Positions 25,842 to 35,261 of a stretch of DNA of 64,000 nt are shown here, piece by piece. The stretch covers positions 1,922,001-1,986,000 of the forward strand of contig NZ_CP061800.1 in assembly GCF_017377395.1 (NCBI RefSeq). Direction: 5' to 3'. Both the position numbers and the translations under genes were made by a program. The DNA is from Desulfonema magnum. GTDB taxonomy: Bacteria; Desulfobacterota; Desulfobacteria; Desulfobacterales; 4be13. The notes under the pieces are model-generated. The model made no database searches, had not been told where the DNA came from, and was given only the letters and a program-made list of their open reading frames with translations. Position 1 is the first letter of the stretch. Each line of letters begins with the position of its first letter.

Positions 25842-27775
25842 CGCATAGGTCTATAAGTTTTGACAAATCAATTTACGCGGCATTTTCGGTAAATAAGAAA
25901 GCATTATGCACATTCATAATCTGAGTCCATGGCAGTTCAAAGGTTTGGCCCCGGGCTAATATAAAAGGACTTTTATGTGCATTTTTTGCACCTGAGATGA
26001 AAGGAACAAAATTCCTTACATTGGCCATGGCCCGAAATAATGTTTCGGTGCATTCCTGATCTCTGAAACTCTCTAACTGTCTTAGTTTTCTTTTAACAAT
26101 TTTTAAAAAGTTGTCTGCCAAAGATGTTGTCCTTTTTATACCTTTTCTCCTTTTATGACAGGTATAATGGGAACCGTCTTCAATCACCTGATTCAATATT
26201 CTGCGGACCGGAGGATAACTGAATGCATCATCTTTGAGAAAACCGATTTTGCTTTTAAGATTGGCCGCTGATGTCGCACTGTCCAAAATATTCCTGAATT
26301 CCTTATAAAGCTTTCCGACTTTTTTTGAACTGCATCCTGATTCTTTCTTATATTCGGAAAGGGCTCTGCGGAATTTTCCGAGGCAGTGAAGATGGCAAAA
26401 TCCGATCCACAGACGGTGGCAGACGCTCTTTAAGGCATCAGTGGCAGGCTGCCATCTGTCCTTTGTCACCCCGATAATTTTAAAATCAATCCTTTCAACA
26501 AATTTTTCAAAAGATTCCGTGAGGGTTTCCATATCCACATGATCCACATAGTCCAAATGCCACACTAAAAAATTTTCAGGATCAACCATTGCCACCGTAT
26601 AGGTACGCATGCCGGATTCCTTTTCAAATCCCTCATCCTCCTGAAAATAACTGGAACCTTTTATGCCCGCACGGGTCAGAATCGTTGCAGGATGAAGTGT
26701 CCCGAACCACCGGAGCCAGTTCAGGATTGTCTGTCTGCTTTTTATCTCTGTGCCGGTGAGTTTAAAGTTTTCAAGTGCTCCCCTCAGGCTTTGTCCGAAA
26801 AGAACAATCCCTTGTACTATGCGTCCGATAATATCAATTCCGAAATGTTTTTCACGGGGTAAAAAGCTGGGAATTAAGGAAAATCTCTGGCCGCAGTCGG
26901 CACATTCAACCATCCGGATTGGAAAATTCTGTTGTTTCCCACCTTCCGTCACAGGCTTTCTTTCAGATGAGCGAAAACCTTTCAGCCTGTACTTTCCCCT
27001 GCATTTGCAGGCAGGTCTGTGGCCTGTGGCATGGGCATAGTTTTCCAGTTTGTCCACCACTTCGGAACGGAACCGTTTTTTATTTCGGACAAGAAAAAGA
27101 TAGCCTGTCTTATCAGACCAGGGGAAAATATAGGTTTTATCTCCCCTGCCGGATACACAGACTCTGATTTCTGTTTCATGATTTTGGGAAAAATGTTTCT
27201 CAAATGCCTTTATCAGGGCCTCCTCAGTTTTAAATTCAATTTCTGTCTCATTCGTTTCTGATCTGGTCAGACATTTTTCTATGCTCCTCAACATATCTTC
27301 AACTGATTTCTCAAGCCTTTTGCGTTCCTGAATCAGCCGGGCCCGCCTGACACCTTTCTTGCCTCTGACCGGAACACATAAAACTATCAGCTGACCGATA
27401 TACAGACTGAGCTCCTTCAGACAACCTGTCAGCAGAGAGTTAAACATCGGTACATTGTATAACAGCCTGTATATTTTTATCCATGAACGTATGCCATTCA
27501 GCATGGATTCTGTTTGGAAAAATATCTCCGGATATTGCCCCCGATTATGACAGTTCCTTCTTGCCACCCGGTTCAGTTCCTTTTCGAGCATGCTGAGAAT
27601 CCTGAGAATATCTGTTAAAAGTTCGGTATTGATTAAAGAAGTTGTCTGATCAGCAACACTATTATTTTTATATGCCATTTTACCCTCCAAAATTAATTTG
27701 TTATTGGTTATGGAAGACTCTATAACATATTTTTTCAATTTGTTAAAGAAATGTCAAAACTTATAGACCTATCCG
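25842..27775. mobile_element. insertion sequence of unassigned family
   Basis: 1934 bp. Ends share ATAGGTCTATAAGTTTTGAC inverted, preceded by CGC on the left and (complement) CGG on the right. GTGAAAA flanks both sides (25835-25841 and 27776-27782), a probable 7-bp target duplication. Contains one long transposase. Confidence 0.8.
25873..27678 (-). CDS. large transposase with zinc-binding motif
   Basis: Start placed at the ATG at 27678 (MAYKNNSVADQT), which has GGAGGG 6-7 nt upstream; a longer in-frame form from 27738 lacks this. About 601 residues: helical N-terminus, a Cys-rich patch (PACKCRGKYRLKG, ECADCGQRFSL), then a probable DDE core with Asp in SYFQEDEGFEKE and Asp in IIGVTKDRWQPATDALKSV, and helical end SLADNFLKIVKRKLRQLESF. 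It may belong to a poorly classified IS family. The frame is intact. Confidence 0.75.
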   Translation of the reverse strand: MAYKNNSVADQTTSLINTELLTDILRILSMLEKELNRVARRNCHNRGQYPEIFFQTESMLNGIRSWIKIYRLLYNVPMFNSLLTGCLKELSLYIGQLIVLCVPVRGKKGVRRARLIQERKRLEKSVEDMLRSIEKCLTRSETNETEIEFKTEEALIKAFEKHFSQNHETEIRVCVSGRGDKTYIFPWSDKTGYLFLVRNKKRFRSEVVDKLENYAHATGHRPACKCRGKYRLKGFRSSERKPVTEGGKQQNFPIRMVECADCGQRFSLIPSFLPREKHFGIDIIGRIVQGIVLFGQSLRGALENFKLTGTEIKSRQTILNWLRWFGTLHPATILTRAGIKGSSYFQEDEGFEKESGMRTYTVAMVDPENFLVWHLDYVDHVDMETLTESFEKFVERIDFKIIGVTKDRWQPATDALKSVCHRLWIGFCHLHCLGKFRRALSEYKKESGCSSKKVGKLYKEFRNILDSATSAANLKSKIGFLKDDAFSYPPVRRILNQVIEDGSHYTCHKRRKGIKRTTSLADNFLKIVKRKLRQLESFRDQECTETLFRAMANVRNFVPFISGAKNAHKSPFILARGQTFELPWTQIMNVHNAFLFTENAA

Positions 27776-27945
27776 GTGAAAAAGATGATAAAGAACAGAC
27801 ATACAACCGAATACAGCAAAATAGGGATAAGCAATAAAATTTTGGCAAGGAAATTACGATATTTATAACTTCTCCATAACGTAGATAAAAGCCCTTTGTG
27901 AATACCGACAAATTTTAACATGCCGGATGTTTCTGTAAATGTCAT
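27769..27945 (-). pseudogene. 5' part of an IS-interrupted small membrane protein gene
   Basis: From the ATG at 27945 (GAGGAGG upstream): MTFTETSGMLKFVGIHKG, then a membrane helix (KILLLIPILLYSVVCLFFII). It ends at a TAG contributed by the IS. The native product was probably about 120 residues with two membrane segments, continuing at 25823. Confidence 0.6.
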
Positions 27946-27961
27946 ATTATCCTCCTCACAT

Positions 27962-28237
27962 TTATTGGTTATTACTATCCAATACCGCCCATTTACAAAA
28001 AGGCAAAGCAACCATTACCATATCAAGCCGTTCAGAATATGCAAATTTTACAATGAAAAAATTATAATATTGCCATTTTGCAACAGTTTGTGAAAGCATA
28101 GCACTTGCAGCCAACTCTTTAAAAAAGCCGGCATCTTTTTTCAAATTCATGTGATCTTTTATGTCGTTTGGCGGTAAATTAAAATGCATTATGCAACTAA
28201 TAAATATTATTATTAAAATAATGCTGACTTTCTTCAT
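27962..28237 (-). CDS. small secreted or membrane-anchored protein
   Basis: 91 residues: N-terminal hydrophobic segment (about 4-20), then a compact soluble part (NDIKDHMNLKKDAGFFKEL, FAYSERLDMVMVALPFCKW). The pattern recalls short DUF4359-like proteins, but this is weak. It ends 16 bp before the next small membrane protein gene and is likely in the same transcript. Confidence 0.65.
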   Translation of the reverse strand: MKKVSIILIIIFISCIMHFNLPPNDIKDHMNLKKDAGFFKELAASAMLSQTVAKWQYYNFFIVKFAYSERLDMVMVALPFCKWAVLDSNNQ

Positions 28238-28341
28238 AAGCCACCTTTGATTACAGAGAATATAACGCCACGGCTAACCAGTGCAAGAGTCGGATGACCG
28301 AGCAATTTCGTTTAGGTAGCAGGGTTATATTTTTTTCTTTC

Positions 28342-29295
28342 TTATTGAGATTTAAAAAATGACATTATCCTTTTTACATAATTTCTTGTTTCCTTATAAG
28401 GCGGAACTCTGTACCCATATTTTTTTACTTTACCATACCCGGCATTATAAGCGGCCAATGCCAAAGCGATATTTCCCTTTATACCCGGCTTGTTTAACTG
28501 TTGTCGCAAATAGCGTGTACCGCCGTCAAGATTCTGATACGGATCACGAGGATTCACTCCCAAATCACCGGCTGTACCGGGCATTAACTGCATAAGCCCC
28601 ATAGCCCCCGCAGGAGAACGAGCTTTAGGGTTATAGTTTGATTCCTGCTTTACCACAGAATGCACCAGAACAGGATTCAGATTTTTTTCTTCGGCTTCAT
28701 TCTCAATCATCTGTCTCAACGGTAAATTGTGTCTTCTTTCAGCTTTTTTGACACTTTTCAGCAATACAGAAGGCAATCGGCAAGTTGGAGAACCCGAACT
28801 TGGACGAGCCAAAGTCTTCGGACTCGGATAAGTCAGCGAAGTTTTCGGTCTTGAATAAATCTTCGGCTTTGATGAAACATAAGTTACCGGAGGAGCATCA
28901 AGGCTGAGGTTGCAAAGTTCATAAAAGCGGGAACGGATCAGTTTGTGAAGATAAGGATTCTGGTTCTTATCCCAATTTACAGGTTCCCAGTTATTCTTAT
29001 AGTTACGACATGCCATGCCGAATACCTTTGGCTTTGCACGTCCGTTCTCAACTATTAAGGTATAGTAATATCGGCATAATTTTCCTTCCTCGGAGCAGGT
29101 CATAAAAACAGCCAGATTTCGTTCAATATGGGGCTGATCTTGGTCGCTCCATCTCGCAACCTGACCGTCGAGAAGTTTTTCTTCGAGGAGGAAATTGACA
29201 TCATTGGTTAATCTGCCCTCCAAAGTATCCAAGTGCGAGCAACTGACACACATGACAACAAGCAACATCAAAAAGAAAAAACAAACTGACTTCAT
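28342..29295 (-). CDS. lipoprotein lytic transglycosylase (SLT domain)
   Basis: Start chosen at 29295 ([19 protein letters not shown]), a lipoprotein signal with Cys near residue 19; longer upstream extensions are basic and overlap the previous gene. About 317 residues. After an N-terminal region with its own cysteines and a Pro/Ser/Lys linker comes a Slt/MltE-type catalytic domain: the catalytic Glu in [12 protein letters not shown], then [13 protein letters not shown] and [16 protein letters not shown]. It cuts peptidoglycan and would open the wall locally for an envelope-spanning complex. Confidence 0.92.
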   Translation of the reverse strand: MKSVCFFFLMLLVVMCVSCSHLDTLEGRLTNDVNFLLEEKLLDGQVARWSDQDQPHIERNLAVFMTCSEEGKLCRYYYTLIVENGRAKPKVFGMACRNYKNNWEPVNWDKNQNPYLHKLIRSRFYELCNLSLDAPPVTYVSSKPKIYSRPKTSLTYPSPKTLARPSSGSPTCRLPSVLLKSVKKAERRHNLPLRQMIENEAEEKNLNPVLVHSVVKQESNYNPKARSPAGAMGLMQLMPGTAGDLGVNPRDPYQNLDGGTRYLRQQLNKPGIKGNIALALAAYNAGYGKVKKYGYRVPPYKETRNYVKRIMSFFKSQ

Positions 29296-29326
29296 ACTGA
29301 TCACTCTGAAACTCCTGCCGCGAAAT

Positions 29327-29764
29327 TTAGAAATAGAATGCCCCGGTATGCACATCCAGTTTTTTATTTCCCTTCTTATGCCCCCAAAGCGTTGCCTTAC
29401 GATAACGCCTGCCCTTTTTGTCTTTATAAACAACGCTGATGGGTTTTATGGTGAATTTGTGACCAGTTTTCGGATTAGTCCAATTGGAGACTTTGTTTAT
29501 CGGAGTTCTCTGCAAGGCTATCATAAGTTCTTTCTGGTCTGACTGATCCATATAGTGACCTACCGCACCGCCTATCAAAGCTCCGGCAACAGCGCCGCCA
29601 AACATGGCTTTTATCCGAGTATCCCTGTCTTTGTCTTTCGTAGCAAGATAAGCTGCTCCGACACCGGTAGCCATTCCAGCAAATATGCCCATTTGCTTCT
29701 TGGTACATGCTGATATCAGCAATGGAAACAAAACAGCAATTATCGTTATTCTTTTCAGAATCAC
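29327..29764 (-). CDS. glycine-zipper lipoprotein
   Basis: Start set at GTG 29764 behind CGGGGGT; an ATG at 29869 would add a stretch that encodes a hairpin arm. The product (about 145 residues) has a lipobox LISAC, then a glycine-zipper membrane segment ([17 protein letters not shown]) as in OmpA-associated and RcnB/17-kDa-antigen-like proteins, and a basic C-terminal SH3-like part. Likely outer-membrane associated. It is followed by the transglycosylase gene after 31 bp. Confidence 0.8.
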   Translation of the reverse strand: MILKRITIIAVLFPLLISACTKKQMGIFAGMATGVGAAYLATKDKDRDTRIKAMFGGAVAGALIGGAVGHYMDQSDQKELMIALQRTPINKVSNWTNPKTGHKFTIKPISVVYKDKKGRRYRKATLWGHKKGNKKLDVHTGAFYF

Positions 29765-29810
29765 AACAACCCCCGTCGCTATATGAAAATATATAAGGCT
29801 GTAATAAGCG

Positions 29811-29861
29811 GATGTTTGAAAGTGTTGCTCAACGCTGCCCTCGGCAACACTTTCAAACATC
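29811..29861. repeat. strong hairpin, 18-bp perfect arms
   Basis: GATGTTTGAAAGTGTTGC (29811-29828) pairs with 29844-29861. It is upstream of the glycine-zipper lipoprotein gene, at the end of the gap after the 141-residue membrane protein; possible terminator or mRNA structure. Confidence 0.6.
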
Positions 29862-29985
29862 TGCTTCATTTAACAAGAATTGATTTTCATTTAGCCGGGA
29901 TGACCCCATCCTTATTAAATATCAATCAATCCTGACTAAATGCAATCTGTGTAGTTCCGACAAAACATGCCACCCTGTAAGCCTT

Positions 29986-30411
29986 CTAAGTATAAGCCGT
30001 ATCTTTTTTCAGCAGAATAACCGCCAGCCATATAAGCCATATAGCGCCGAAAAAAACAAAAACCCATTTGGCCCAGTAGTAGCGAAATCCTATCTCAAAG
30101 ATCAGGTAAGTGCTTATGGATAACCATGCCATGCTGTAAAGTAAAAACATAGACCAAAACAGGTTTTTGCAATATCCGGGAGAGTAATATCTTAGCAGGA
30201 CATGGGGATAAACCAATTTATAGAAAATAAACCAGAGTATGACAAAGCCGAGAATAAAAAGACCTCCCCTGAGAAAATAATTCTTGGCCCCGCCTGTATC
30301 CGAAATTTCTGTGCCCTGCGCCAGCACATAACTTTGCATGGAATCGGACATGTCAAATGTCCCCATACACACAAGATAAAATATAAAAAAGAAAAATATC
30401 CACCGCTTCAT
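29986..30411 (-). CDS. polytopic small membrane protein
   Basis: 141 residues with a signal-like first helix (IFFFFIFYLVCMG), a short external loop, and three further membrane helices (FILGFVILWFIFY, FWSMFLLYSMAWLSIS, WVFVFFGAIWLIWLAVIL). No family recognised. It sits between the VWA protein and the lipoprotein genes on the same strand. Confidence 0.75.
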   Translation of the reverse strand: MKRWIFFFFIFYLVCMGTFDMSDSMQSYVLAQGTEISDTGGAKNYFLRGGLFILGFVILWFIFYKLVYPHVLLRYYSPGYCKNLFWSMFLLYSMAWLSISTYLIFEIGFRYYWAKWVFVFFGAIWLIWLAVILLKKDTAYT

Positions 30412-30486
30412 ATTCCCATCCTTTCTTCTGTTTTGTTTGAAAAAAACTTCCCGGCTCCTTCTATATACCTGTTATTTGAGAAGGGC

Positions 30487-30618
30487 TAAAATGTAATTTT
30501 AACGCTGTGTGCAACTTATAAAGCCACGAAGGCACAAAGGCACGAAGTCCCACGAAGGCTCTTTGTGGTTCTTTGTGTCGGCTTTATTTTAAAAAAGTTG
30601 CACACGGCATATTTTAGC
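30487..30618. repeat. intergenic palindrome starting GCTAAAAT
   Basis: Outer ends GCTAAAAT and ATTTTAGC, middle arms GTGTGCAACTT / AAGTTGCACAC, inner GGCACAAAGGCACGAAG-type repeats. The outer motif resembles the GTGCTAAAATTTCATTTCA repeats that flank the IS at 32.6-34.7 kb. Confidence 0.6.
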
Positions 30619-30627
30619 ACTTCTTCT

Positions 30628-32493
30628 TTATCTGACCGGCGGCTTTCCGAATTTTCTGCCGCCTCCGCCTCCTGATGGTGGGGGAGAACTCGGAGTCGGC
30701 CCCCCTGAGCCTGGTGGACGAGGGGACGGACTCTGCCCAGGGCCGGGCCGTGGGCCGGGGCCTGGTCTAGGGCCGGGGCCTGGCCCGGAACCTTCCGCGG
30801 GAGGGGTCTGACTCCCTCCTGTCTTTACAGTCCCGCCGCCTAACGGCTCAATAAACAAAACAATACTTTTGTTTTGCATTGTAATATCATACTTCCCGGA
30901 CTCAGAACGAGGTTTCACAGTCAGCCCCGCAACCCCGCTCATGGGCGAGAAAGTATAATCCTTTCCAAAACCCCGCCTGACGACTCCCAGTATTTTCCCG
31001 TCATCTGTGACGCTGTGGCTGCCAAAAGGTCTGAACGGTATAAGGCTTGTTTTCTGATCCACCTTGATTCGGCATTGCTGCTTCTGAAGCAGAAACCACA
31101 CGAGAAAACCGAGGGGCAATAATAGCACAAGCATAAGTATAAGCAGAAAGATACCTTTGCCGCTTCCGGTTTCCAAATAAAATTTTTGTCTGACGATACG
31201 GGGCTTTACGGTTATCTCCTTGATATCCTGAACATCAAAAACAGAAGATGCCTGATCTATTCCGAAAATTCCCGCGAGATAGCTACGTTCCAGTTTCAGT
31301 TTTACATTGTATAAGGAAAACCTTACCTTCCCATTATACCTGACTCGCATTCCAAAGGCTGACTTAATGAAAGCGACAATGCCGCTACGGTTCAGTGAAA
31401 TGGTAATAGGTTCTTTTGAAGAGATAATCTTCGTTACCCGCTGGGTTTCTCCCGGGGAAATGGGGCCGCTAATCAGATTGCGCTCAACCTTTCTAAAACG
31501 GCTTGAACGAATACTTTTGACACCAAACTCTTTCCTAGCTTTTGCATCAGGTGTGAAAGGGCCTTCAACCTCAATTTTATATTTCGCACACTCTTCCTCA
31601 TCGCATCTGACAGTATGCTGAGTCAAATTACTGCGAATTTCTCCTTCAAGGCGTAAGCGCACTTTCTGACTTTCTAAAAATAAGCCTCCCTTACTTTTCT
31701 TATCATCAACTAAAACTTTTATGGCACCCTGCAACTCAAGCGGCTTGACAGACAGGTCTTTTAGTTTTAAATGCTCATGTCCAGCGAACAACTCTTTTAA
31801 CTTGACAAATTTTTCATCAAAATATTCAATGACATGGGTATCAACAACATCAGGAGATACCAGAATGCCGTATATCGCCAAGTTGGAATCCTGGCCTTTT
31901 TCCACATCCTCAAAAGGATATTTATAAAGATGGACAGATTTATATTCATATCTGTCTCTTAATGTTTTGAAAAAGCTAAGGATATCCTGATGAGAATCTG
32001 TCCCTTCCCGTTCAATGATATTATCCGTGATGAGCCATACCACACCCTCAAATCCGTTTACAAATTTTTCAAGATTTTCTGTGAGGTAGGTGTGCATACC
32101 ATACCTGAACTGCTCGCCGCGTTTCAGCGTTTCAAATGCCTGGACAATTTTTTCATGATTAATATCTTCGCGGGAAGTGGGCGGGAGGATTTCGGTGAGT
32201 TCATGTTCGGTAAACACAGTTAAGGACACGGATTTCCCGTTGAGTTCCCCCTGGGAAAAAATGAGCTTGTTCAGCCATTCCCTGAATTCGGGATATTCGT
32301 GAAAAAAGCCAACGCCTAAGTGTGATCTTCTCGTGCCGCCCTCAAGACGGTATCCGGGGTGCATGCTGCCGGAATTATCATACAGAATACGGATATCAAG
32401 ATAGTCACTATCCGTTATTTTTGCATCCGTATCAGTTGAAATCACAAAGAGACTGCACCATAACAAAACCAAAAGCATGCCCTGTCTTTTCAT
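30628..32493 (-). CDS. membrane VWA-domain protein with Pro/Gly-rich tail
   Basis: 621 residues, ATG at 32493 after AAGGAGGG. Signal peptide (about 4-24), then a VWA domain with MIDAS residues Asp39, Ser41, Ser43 (YDNSGSMH) and a later VVWLITDNII strand. A long beta-rich region follows (CDEEECAKYKIEVEGPFTPD), a membrane helix near 455-477 (FLLILMLVLLLPLGFLVWFLL), a small cytoplasmic domain, and a tail of Gly-Pro repeats ending in a basic segment. The VWA part is outside, the tail inside. VWA proteins co-occurring with FtsZ/tubulin-family genes have been proposed as parts of membrane-remodelling systems. Confidence 0.88.
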   Translation of the reverse strand: MKRQGMLLVLLWCSLFVISTDTDAKITDSDYLDIRILYDNSGSMHPGYRLEGGTRRSHLGVGFFHEYPEFREWLNKLIFSQGELNGKSVSLTVFTEHELTEILPPTSREDINHEKIVQAFETLKRGEQFRYGMHTYLTENLEKFVNGFEGVVWLITDNIIEREGTDSHQDILSFFKTLRDRYEYKSVHLYKYPFEDVEKGQDSNLAIYGILVSPDVVDTHVIEYFDEKFVKLKELFAGHEHLKLKDLSVKPLELQGAIKVLVDDKKSKGGLFLESQKVRLRLEGEIRSNLTQHTVRCDEEECAKYKIEVEGPFTPDAKARKEFGVKSIRSSRFRKVERNLISGPISPGETQRVTKIISSKEPITISLNRSGIVAFIKSAFGMRVRYNGKVRFSLYNVKLKLERSYLAGIFGIDQASSVFDVQDIKEITVKPRIVRQKFYLETGSGKGIFLLILMLVLLLPLGFLVWFLLQKQQCRIKVDQKTSLIPFRPFGSHSVTDDGKILGVVRRGFGKDYTFSPMSGVAGLTVKPRSESGKYDITMQNKSIVLFIEPLGGGTVKTGGSQTPPAEGSGPGPGPRPGPGPRPGPGQSPSPRPPGSGGPTPSSPPPSGGGGGRKFGKPPVR

Positions 32494-32538
32494 ATTTATT
32501 CCCTCCTTGAATTTGTGATTTTTACTTTTCCCAAAGGA

Positions 32539-32557
32539 GTGCTAAAATTTCATTTCA
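32539..32557. repeat. 19-bp direct repeat flanking an IS (left copy)
   Basis: GTGCTAAAATTTCATTTCA, repeated exactly at 34692-34710 on the other side of the IS1182-like element. It is 23 bp outside the inferred left end, so it may be an older repeat into which the IS moved rather than a target duplication. Confidence 0.6.
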
Positions 32558-32580
32558 GCATAGCGCATCCCGGGGGAGTG

Positions 32581-34689
32581 TGAGGTTTCTCGGAAATTCT
32601 ATCATACTGTTTTTAAAGATATTTTCATTTTTCAAAAATAATGTTTCAACCCGTTTGTAAGAGACATATCTTATTTCGGACAGCATCCGAATTTTTCCCT
32701 TTATAATTTGTGTAATAAATGTTATCAGGATATGACAACCAAAAAAACTTTGACACATATTATGAAAGGAGACATTATTATGATGACACACACCGAATAT
32801 TCCGAACATCTCGGAAACCACCTCGTCCTTTTCGAGGACAATGGCGAATTCGCAAAGACGATGTAAAATTACCGTCGGGAGCTGCTTATCCTGGCGGAGC
32901 TTAATCTCGACCCGGTCATTTCGGTTCTCGGGGAGATTTATTCTCCGGCGGTGCGGAGAACTCCGAAGGACCCCGTGTGCATGCTGAGATCGCTGCTCCT
33001 TATGACACTCCGGGGAGAATCCTCGGTCACAAAATGGGTCGGAGCGACCCGTTCCTCCTCGGTTCCGGCTGTCCTCGCAGGCTTCGGCCCGGATGATACG
33101 CCGGGAATCGGAACGTACTATGATTATTTCGACCGTCTCGCTGACGGTCCTTACCGCCGGCCGTGCGACCATGTCACCCGGGAGAGCGATTCTGTCAGAC
33201 AGAGGCATGTCAGAAGTCTCCCGGCTGAGAAGGAGGCAAAGAAAAAAGCTGCGGAGGATGATCTCAGTCCGCATCAGACAAAATCGGAGAAGCTGGCCGA
33301 AGAGCTTCTCGCCGATGCGGAGAATCCCCGTCCCGACAACTTTCGCAGAATCCTTGAAGACCTCCTCTTCTTCGCCGGAATCATTCCTTCCGTGGAAGAG
33401 GGACTCCTCACACATTTGGAAAACTTCGCCGTTTCCGGCGACGGATCCGTCCTTGAAACAGCGGCCTCGCCGAACGGAAAACCAATCTGCTCCTGCCGTT
33501 CCGGGGGAATTTACAACTGCGAATGCCCCCGGTTATACACATCTCCGACAGCGGTGTGGTGCTACGATGCGGCGCATAACCGTTATGTCTTCGGCGACCG
33601 GTATTATCACCTCGTCGTCACGGAGAACGGCCACGACTTCCCGCTTCTCATTGTCATGCCGGGCGGGAATGAGAGCGATTACACGCTTTCTCTCACAGCC
33701 TTCGACCGCCTCTTAAAAGCCGCACAGGAGAACGGCGCGGATATCAATGTGAGTTATTTCATGGGCGACGGGCATCACGACTCCTATGCCCATTACAATT
33801 ACTTCGCCGAAAAGGACGTCATTCCGGTGATTCCTCTTTCGGGAAACAGCAAAAATGCGTATTCCGACCCGGCCCGGAACGGAGATGTCCGCCTCAGCGA
33901 GGACGGAACGCCGATCTGTCCCGGAGGAATGCCGATGCGGCGTCAGGGATTCGACAAAAATAAAAATGTGAACATCTTCTCATGCCCGGTGAAACGGGGC
34001 ACGCACCGGGACGGAAAATATGTTTATGTCACGCATGAGGAGGAATGCCCGCTGAAAAAGGACTGCGCCCCGGACAGCCCGGCCGGCCCCTTTGTCCGCA
34101 TAAAGCCGGACGACGATCCACGGCTCTTTCCTCCGCTTCCCCGGAACACACCTAAATTCAAGGAGCTTGCGAATCAGCGGAGCGCATCGGAACGGTGCAA
34201 TTTCTTTTACGACGCATGCGGTGTCGAAGGATCGTCACGGAGTCCTGTCAGATCGCTGATCCGCCTCACATTCGCGGGCATCGCCCAGCATGCCCTGAAC
34301 CGCCATGCGGAGAGGGCAAAGGGTCTCTCAGATGCGGAATATTTCGCACGGACCGTCGCAAAGCTCCGTGCGAAGGCCGCCGCCGCCCCCGGTTTCGCAA
34401 AGCTCTGTGCGAAGGCCGCGACAGCACACCTTAATTAAACTTCGAAAAACGCCGATCTCACGGAATTCGGCGGAATTTCTCCGCCCCCGCGGAACAGGGG
34501 CGCACAGGAGAGGTGTTTTCTTTTTCCGCCATTTTTTCACTTTCCCTCAGAATGTTCCTCCGGAGCGTCCGTCCTTCCCCCGTCATGAAGAGACAAATCC
34601 TATAACTTCCTGTATGTCGGCCTCCCGACCCCGACTTTAAGAGAATAATCCCTTATCTCTCTCTCGGATATTATATCCGAGAGACCTCA
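32581..34689. mobile_element. IS1182-like insertion sequence with nonsense codon
   Basis: About 2.1 kb. Inferred ends are TGAGGTTTCTCGGA at 32581 and complement TGAGGTCTCTCGGA ending 34689. The target duplication is unclear (GTG on each side). It lies between the VWA gene and the beta-propeller gene. 34440-34689 is element tail without a gene. Confidence 0.7.
32780..34438 (+). pseudogene. IS1182-like transposase interrupted by an in-frame TAA
   Basis: An ATG at 32780 with AAAGGAG upstream opens a frame (MMTHTEYSEHLGNHLVLFED) that meets TAA at 32864-32866 after 28 codons; the same frame then continues without a stop to 34438 (NYRRELLILAELNLDPVIS onward). The downstream portion alone can start at ATG 32951 (495 residues). 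Probable DDE residues: Asp in AVSGDGSVLETA and Asp in YFMGDGHHDSY. A Cys-rich insertion (CSCRSGGIYNCECP) and a CPLKKDC motif are present. Either a simple nonsense mutation or a short leader plus internal start. Confidence 0.8.
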
Positions 34690-34753
34690 GTGTGTGCTAA
34701 AATTTCATTTCACCTGATGATCAAAGTTTTTTGATCCTATCTGATCGGACAAC

Positions 34754-34840
34754 CTGTCATTCCTGCGAAAGCAGGAATCCATTTTGGGCCGATGCCACGG
34801 TTCCGGGGGCCGTGGATTCCTGCTTTCGCAGGAATGACAG
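34754..34840. repeat. REP-type palindrome, 27-bp perfect arms
   Basis: CTGTCATTCCTGCGAAAGCA... (34754-34780) and its perfect complement (34814-34840) around a 33-bp loop. This GTCATTCCTGCGAAAGCAGG sequence is a widespread repeat in proteobacterial and desulfobacterial genomes (recalled, not searched). Confidence 0.8.
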
Positions 34841-34903
34841 AAAAAAAACTTGATCATTGAGTTTCAGCACTCCTTCGAATTTGTGGCTTTGATCTTCGTT
34901 TCT

Positions 34904-35205
34904 GCCGTGCCGCCGAACTCCGCTCCCGACGGATTGACAAATCCGGCGGCGGGCCCGGAATTCCCAATTCAAGCCTTGTCGCCTAACTCTGCTCCCGACG
35001 GATTGACAAATCCGGCGGCGGGCTTGGATTTGTCAATCCAAGCCGAGCGGGGCGGCCCAAACGCTCCCGGCGGATTGACAAATCCGACGGGAGGCTCGGA
35101 ATTCCCAATTCAAGCCGTGCCGCCACACTCCGCTCCTGGCGGATTGACAAATCCGGCGGGCGGGCTTGGATTTACCAATCCAAGCCGAGCGGGGCGGCCC
35201 AAACG
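34904..35205. repeat. degenerate GGATTGACAAATCCGGCGG array
   Basis: Four direct units of roughly 60-80 bp, each containing CTCC(C/T)G(A/G)CGGATTGACAAATC and then either GGAATTCCCAATTCAAGCC or TTGGATTTGTCAATCCAAGC. Related single unit at 20149-20215. Open frames here come from repeat composition and were not accepted as genes. Confidence 0.75.
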
Positions 35206-35261
35206 AAAATTTCATTTCTGCACTCCCTTGAAATGAATGCCAAAAATAGCAAAGATTCTTA

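Noticed and set aside
25660..25866. 68-codon minus-strand frame across the IS end
   Set aside because: Starts inside the IS terminal repeat and gives an implausible non-membrane product; the alternative frame encodes a clear membrane helix.
32555..33415. 286-codon minus-strand frame next to the VWA gene
   Set aside because: Lies almost entirely antisense to the IS1182-like transposase and shows no domain.
34850..35236. 128-codon plus-strand frame with NSAPDGLTNPAAG repeats
   Set aside because: Product of the degenerate tandem repeat array; the opposite strand is open as well, no RBS.
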